From JAEMQF01 sp963850525 (GTDB lineage: Bacteria > Pseudomonadota > Gammaproteobacteria > Burkholderiales > Burkholderiaceae_C), in contig CAWKLQ010000004.1 of assembly GCA_963850525.1 (NCBI GenBank), forward strand, positions 620,001-684,000: 64,000 bases of DNA. Reading direction: 5' to 3'. The notes below the pieces were generated by a model, which saw nothing but the letters and a program-made list of their open reading frames with translations, was not told where the DNA came from and did not search any database. Both the position numbers and the translations under genes were made by a program. The stretch's first letter is position 1; every line of letters begins with the position of its first letter. Positions 61,143 to 64,000 of this stretch are shown one piece after another.

Positions 61143-61670
61143 ATGTCCCATCCCACCCCCACAGACGCGCCGCCCGGCAGCCCGGCGGTGGCGCAGAACA
61201 ACCACGTCGATGCGGCCGTCGCGGCGATCCTGTTTGCGATCGGCGCGGTGGTCGTCGTTGAAGCGCGGCGCCTGGGCGCGACTTGGACGACCGACGGCCC
61301 CGGCGCGGGCTACTTTCCGTTTTTCATCGGCCTCATCATCTGCGTCTCTAGCCTGGGCATCATCTACCAGGCCCTGGGCAGCAAGGCGCGCGATACCGAC
61401 ACCTTTGTCGACCGGGTTCAGCTCGGGCGTGTCGTGTCGGTGCTCGCGCCCGCAGCGGTGTTCGTGCTGGCGATTCATTTTCTGGGGATGTACATCGCAT
61501 CGGCGATTTACATCGTCCTGTTCATGGTCATCCTGGGCAAGTACCCGCCGCTGAAGAGCGTGCTCGTCGGCGTGATCGTCAGTGCACTGTTCTTCGCGAT
61601 GTTCGAAGTCTGGTTCAAGGTGCCGCTGTTCAAGGGTTCGCTCGATCCGCTGCGTTTCCTCGGCTACTGA
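61143..61670 (+). CDS. tctB: Tripartite tricarboxylate transporter, small membrane subunit (TctB), second system
   Basis: The 175-residue protein has four helices, with VDAAVAAILFAIGAVVVVEA, GAGYFPFFIGLIICVSSLGI, LAPAAVFVLAIHFLGMYIAS and AIYIVLFMVILGKYPPLKSV. The pattern and its position between tctC and tctA support TctB. Confidence 0.93.
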   Translation: MSHPTPTDAPPGSPAVAQNNHVDAAVAAILFAIGAVVVVEARRLGATWTTDGPGAGYFPFFIGLIICVSSLGIIYQALGSKARDTDTFVDRVQLGRVVSVLAPAAVFVLAIHFLGMYIASAIYIVLFMVILGKYPPLKSVLVGVIVSALFFAMFEVWFKVPLFKGSLDPLRFLGY

Positions 61671-61731
61671 ACAATCCGCCGCAGCGCCACCCGACCCCGC
61701 CTGCGGCCCCTCTCTCGGAACTGAGTCACTC

Positions 61732-63261
61732 ATGGAAGAAATCAGCTCGTTGATGCATGGCTTCAGCGTCATCACGACGCCGATGAATCTGGGCCTGATG
61801 TTCGTGGGCATCGTGCTCGGCGTGCTGATCGGCGTGCTGCCGGGTCTGGGCGGCGCGAACGGCGTGGCAATCCTGTTGCCGCTCACGTTCACGATGTCGC
61901 CGACCTCGGCGATCGTGATGCTGTCGTGCATCTACTGGGGCGCCCTGTTCGGCGGCGCGATCACGTCGATCCTATTCAACATTCCCGGCGAGCCCTGGTC
62001 CGTCGCGACCACCTTCGACGGCTACCCGCTCGCGCAAAAAGGCCAGGCAGGCCAAGCGCTGACGGCAGCGTTCACGTCGTCGTTCGTCGGCGCGCTGGTC
62101 GCCGTCATCATGATCACGTTTCTCGCGCCGCTCGTCGCCAAGTTCGCGCTCAAGTTCGGTCCGCCGGAGTACTTTGCCGTCTTCCTGCTCACGTTCTGCA
62201 GCTTCGTCGGCATGGGCAAGGGCTCACCCTTCAAGATACTGGTCGCGATGGCGCTCGGCTTTGCGTTGGCCGCGGTGGGCATGGACACCGTCACCGGTCA
62301 GTTGCGCCTGACCTTCGGCCAGTCCGAGCTGATGCGCGGCTTCGACTTCCTGATCGCCGTGATCGGCTTGTTCGGCATCGGCGAAATCCTGTTGTCGATG
62401 GAAGAGGGGCTCAAGTTCTCCGGCAAGTCGGCGCGCATCAACTCGAAGGTGGTGTGGGAAACGTGGAAGGAATTGCCCAAGTACTGGGTGACGTCGATTC
62501 GCAGTTCGCTCGTGGGCATCTGGATGGGCATCACGCCGGGCGGCGCGACGCCGGCGTCGTTCATGAGCTACGGGCTGGCGAAGAAGATGTCGAAGAACGG
62601 GCCGAAGTTCGGCACCGGCGAAATCGAAGGCGTGATCGCGCCCGAAACTGCGGCGCACGCCGCCGGAACGAGCGCGCTGCTGCCGATGCTGGCGCTCGGC
62701 ATTCCGGGGTCGCCCACCGCCGCGGTGCTACTCGGCGGCTTGCTGATCTGGGGCTTGCAGCCCGGGCCCTTGCTCTTTGTCGAACAGAAGGAATTCGTCT
62801 GGGGCCTGATCGCCAGCATGTACCTGGGCAACGTGGTCGGGCTGATCGTCGTGCTGACGACGGTGCCGCTGTTCGCCTCGATCCTGCGCATTCCGTTTTC
62901 CATCATCGCCCCGGTCATCATCGTGATCTGCGCGATCGGCGCCTACACCGTGCACAGCGCGATGCTCGACGTCTGGTTCATGCTCGGCTTCGGCGTCATC
63001 GGCTACGTTTTCAAGAAGCTCGACTACCCGCTCGCCCCGCTCGTGCTCGCCCTCGTGCTGGGCGACAAGGCGGAGGACTCGTTCCGCCAGGCGATGCTCA
63101 TGTCGCAAGGCGAGGTGTCGATCATGTGGGCGAATCCCCTCGTGGGTTCGATCACGACGCTGGCGCTGCTGATGCTGTTCTGGCCGCTGATCGGCAAGGC
63201 AATCAGCGCGATCCGGCCGCGCAAAGTGGACCCGATTGCGGCGCAGAGGCCTGTGGACTGA
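61732..63261 (+). CDS. tctA: Tripartite tricarboxylate transporter, large membrane subunit (TctA), second system
   Basis: The protein has 509 residues from the ATG at 61732. FVGIVLGVLIGVLPGLGGAN and YWGALFGGAITSILFNIPGE are TctA landmarks, as is GITPGGATPASFMSYGLAKK. It completes the second tct operon, which runs away from the first. Confidence 0.95.
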   Translation: MEEISSLMHGFSVITTPMNLGLMFVGIVLGVLIGVLPGLGGANGVAILLPLTFTMSPTSAIVMLSCIYWGALFGGAITSILFNIPGEPWSVATTFDGYPLAQKGQAGQALTAAFTSSFVGALVAVIMITFLAPLVAKFALKFGPPEYFAVFLLTFCSFVGMGKGSPFKILVAMALGFALAAVGMDTVTGQLRLTFGQSELMRGFDFLIAVIGLFGIGEILLSMEEGLKFSGKSARINSKVVWETWKELPKYWVTSIRSSLVGIWMGITPGGATPASFMSYGLAKKMSKNGPKFGTGEIEGVIAPETAAHAAGTSALLPMLALGIPGSPTAAVLLGGLLIWGLQPGPLLFVEQKEFVWGLIASMYLGNVVGLIVVLTTVPLFASILRIPFSIIAPVIIVICAIGAYTVHSAMLDVWFMLGFGVIGYVFKKLDYPLAPLVLALVLGDKAEDSFRQAMLMSQGEVSIMWANPLVGSITTLALLMLFWPLIGKAISAIRPRKVDPIAAQRPVD

Positions 63262-63308
63262 GCCCGCTCGCGCACGCCGCTGCCGGCCCGCAATCAGCCC
63301 GAGTCGGA

Positions 63309-63401
63309 TCAGATTGAAGTGACCGCGACCATGCGCAGCTTCTGCGCCGCCGTCATGTGCCGAAAGCCCTCGATCTGGACCGGATGCAGTGGTTCGTGCA
63401 T
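63309..63401 (-). pseudogene. Short remnant reading frame
   Basis: The frame reads MHEPLHPVQIEGFRHMTAAQ and KLRMVAVTSI, then stops. EGFRxMTxAxKLxxV resembles N-terminal parts of small hypothetical proteins that I have seen linked to toxin-antitoxin loci, but it is cut at 30 residues. No function can be given. Confidence 0.35.
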
Positions 63402-63427
63402 GCGCGCAATTATCGGCCCGCTGAGCT

Positions 63428-63580
63428 TTACTCTCGGCCGACGAACCCGACATGCCGCAGCGACCGCGTGATCGCTTCGGTGGCCCCGAGTACGTTAAGG
63501 GCGATGTCGGGGTGTGCGGCAGCCCAGACGCGAAACACTTCGTCGGCGAAGCCTTGATCGGAACAGTTTAGGCCACGTCG
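63428..63580 (-). pseudogene. C-terminal remnant of a STAS-like (DUF4325-type) protein
   Basis: About 50 codons without a start read QGFADEVFRVWAAAHPDIAL and LGATEAITRSLRHVGFVG. This resembles the C terminus of STAS-like DUF4325 domains. The upstream part is absent. The 63262-63605 gap holds this and the fragment at 63309-63401. Confidence 0.45.
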
Positions 63581-63605
63581 TCAGCCCGCCGCGGCGGCGT
63601 CAGCC

Positions 63606-64000
63606 TTAAATCTTCCCGCGCTGCTTCAACCGACTCAAGGTCTCGGCCGAGAGGTTGAGGTAGGCGGCCAGTTCCTTCTTGGGAATGCGTTCTGCCAGCT
63701 CCGGGTGCTTGCGCTCGAAGCGGTGCACTCGTCCCGGCGCGTCGAGCAGGTGCAGCGTGATCGTGTGCGCCATGATTTCGCTCATCAGGCGCATCACTTC
63801 GTATTCGAACGCGACCTTGAACTTGGGGTGCTGGTTCATGAAGTCGACCCAGACGGGCATCGGCAACTTCACCACCCTGGCCTTGGTGACGCAGACGATC
63901 GAGTACGGCGTGGGCGTGTTCAGGCGCCACGCGGCGTAGCTGGTTTCCATGTCGCGCTCATCGGCGAAGCGCAGAATCATTTCCTTCGCATCGCTGTTCG
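63606..64000 (-). CDS. Crp/Fnr-family transcriptional regulator (C-terminal part, runs off right edge)
   Basis: About 131 codons are present; the N terminus lies beyond base 64000. The visible part starts in the cyclic-nucleotide-binding-like domain (SDAKEMILRFADERDMETSY). It then has the connecting helix (MSEIMAHTITLHLLDAP) and the winged HTH ending in IPKKELAAYLNLSAETLSRL. No cysteines of the Fnr type are visible. It lies convergent to the second tct operon. Confidence 0.9.
   Translation of the reverse strand, partial: NSDAKEMILRFADERDMETSYAAWRLNTPTPYSIVCVTKARVVKLPMPVWVDFMNQHPKFKVAFEYEVMRLMSEIMAHTITLHLLDAPGRVHRFERKHPELAERIPKKELAAYLNLSAETLSRLKQRGKI

Noticed and set aside
1..64000. CRISPR array, tRNA, rRNA, prophage or full insertion sequence
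   Set aside because: No regularly spaced repeats, cloverleaf candidates, phage structural genes or transposase frames were seen by reading; this is not a computed search.

Overview
The window reads as chromosome from a GC-rich betaproteobacterium, most likely Burkholderiales. The reasons are the strong G/C third-position bias, four Bug-type (TctC) solute-binding proteins, two complete Liv-type ABC transporters, homodimeric AceE, and the density of Rieske, SDR and CoA-ligase genes. Species cannot be decided from the sequence. I saw no rRNA or tRNA gene, CRISPR array, prophage or intact insertion sequence.

Layout. 1-760: start of a BtuB-like receptor behind a cobalamin riboswitch. 846-3524: nitroreductase, SDR and FAD oxidoreductase. 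3581-5436: M3 peptidase whose signal peptide and mature part lie in different frames. 5508-10641: DMT exporter, TetR regulator divergent from a Rieske oxygenase / Bug protein / SDR set, then DoxX. 10769-18650: SMP-30 lactonase, livKHMGF and an acyl-CoA ligase, with a MITE-like element between livH and livM. 18688-21130: VOC protein, AraC-type regulator, unknown exported protein. 21274-25955: second livKHMGF on the minus strand. 26092-30854: GNAT, molybdopterin oxidoreductase, PEP-synthase-like protein. 30944-34818: two-subunit Rieske oxygenase, methyltransferase, serine hydrolase. 34914-35772: DUF885 remnant and YiiX-like hydrolase. 35865-38621: orphan aceE, followed by a nested repeat structure. 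39046-41356: cell-envelope genes (NlpC/P60-like hydrolase, small protein, lipoprotein, CAP protein). 41367-44861: mnmA and nudJ, split by an SDR/Bug pair. 45032-51805: BMP-type nucleoside ABC transporter plus a cytosine-deaminase-like enzyme, with parDE between the two permease genes. 51894-54762: pntAA-pntAB-pntB. 54865-55631: vapBC-like pair. 55674-63261: NicX/M29-like enzyme and two tripartite tricarboxylate transporters facing away from each other. 63262-64000: small gene remnants and a truncated Crp/Fnr regulator.

The common theme is uptake and oxidation of organic acids, aromatics or N-heterocycles. Solute-binding proteins sit beside SDRs, Rieske oxygenases, a CoA ligase, a lactonase and a dihydroxypyridine-dioxygenase-like enzyme. 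Actual substrates are inference only. Two toxin-antitoxin pairs, a duplicated 242-bp element, dispersed GTCATCCCGG palindromes and several broken genes point to moderate genome plasticity.

The least expected structures are the two-copy MITE-like element (one copy nested in another palindrome), parDE inside a transporter operon, the domain-swapped PEP-synthase-like protein, and the uncharacterised envelope cassette at 39-40.6 kb. None is proven to be a new system.
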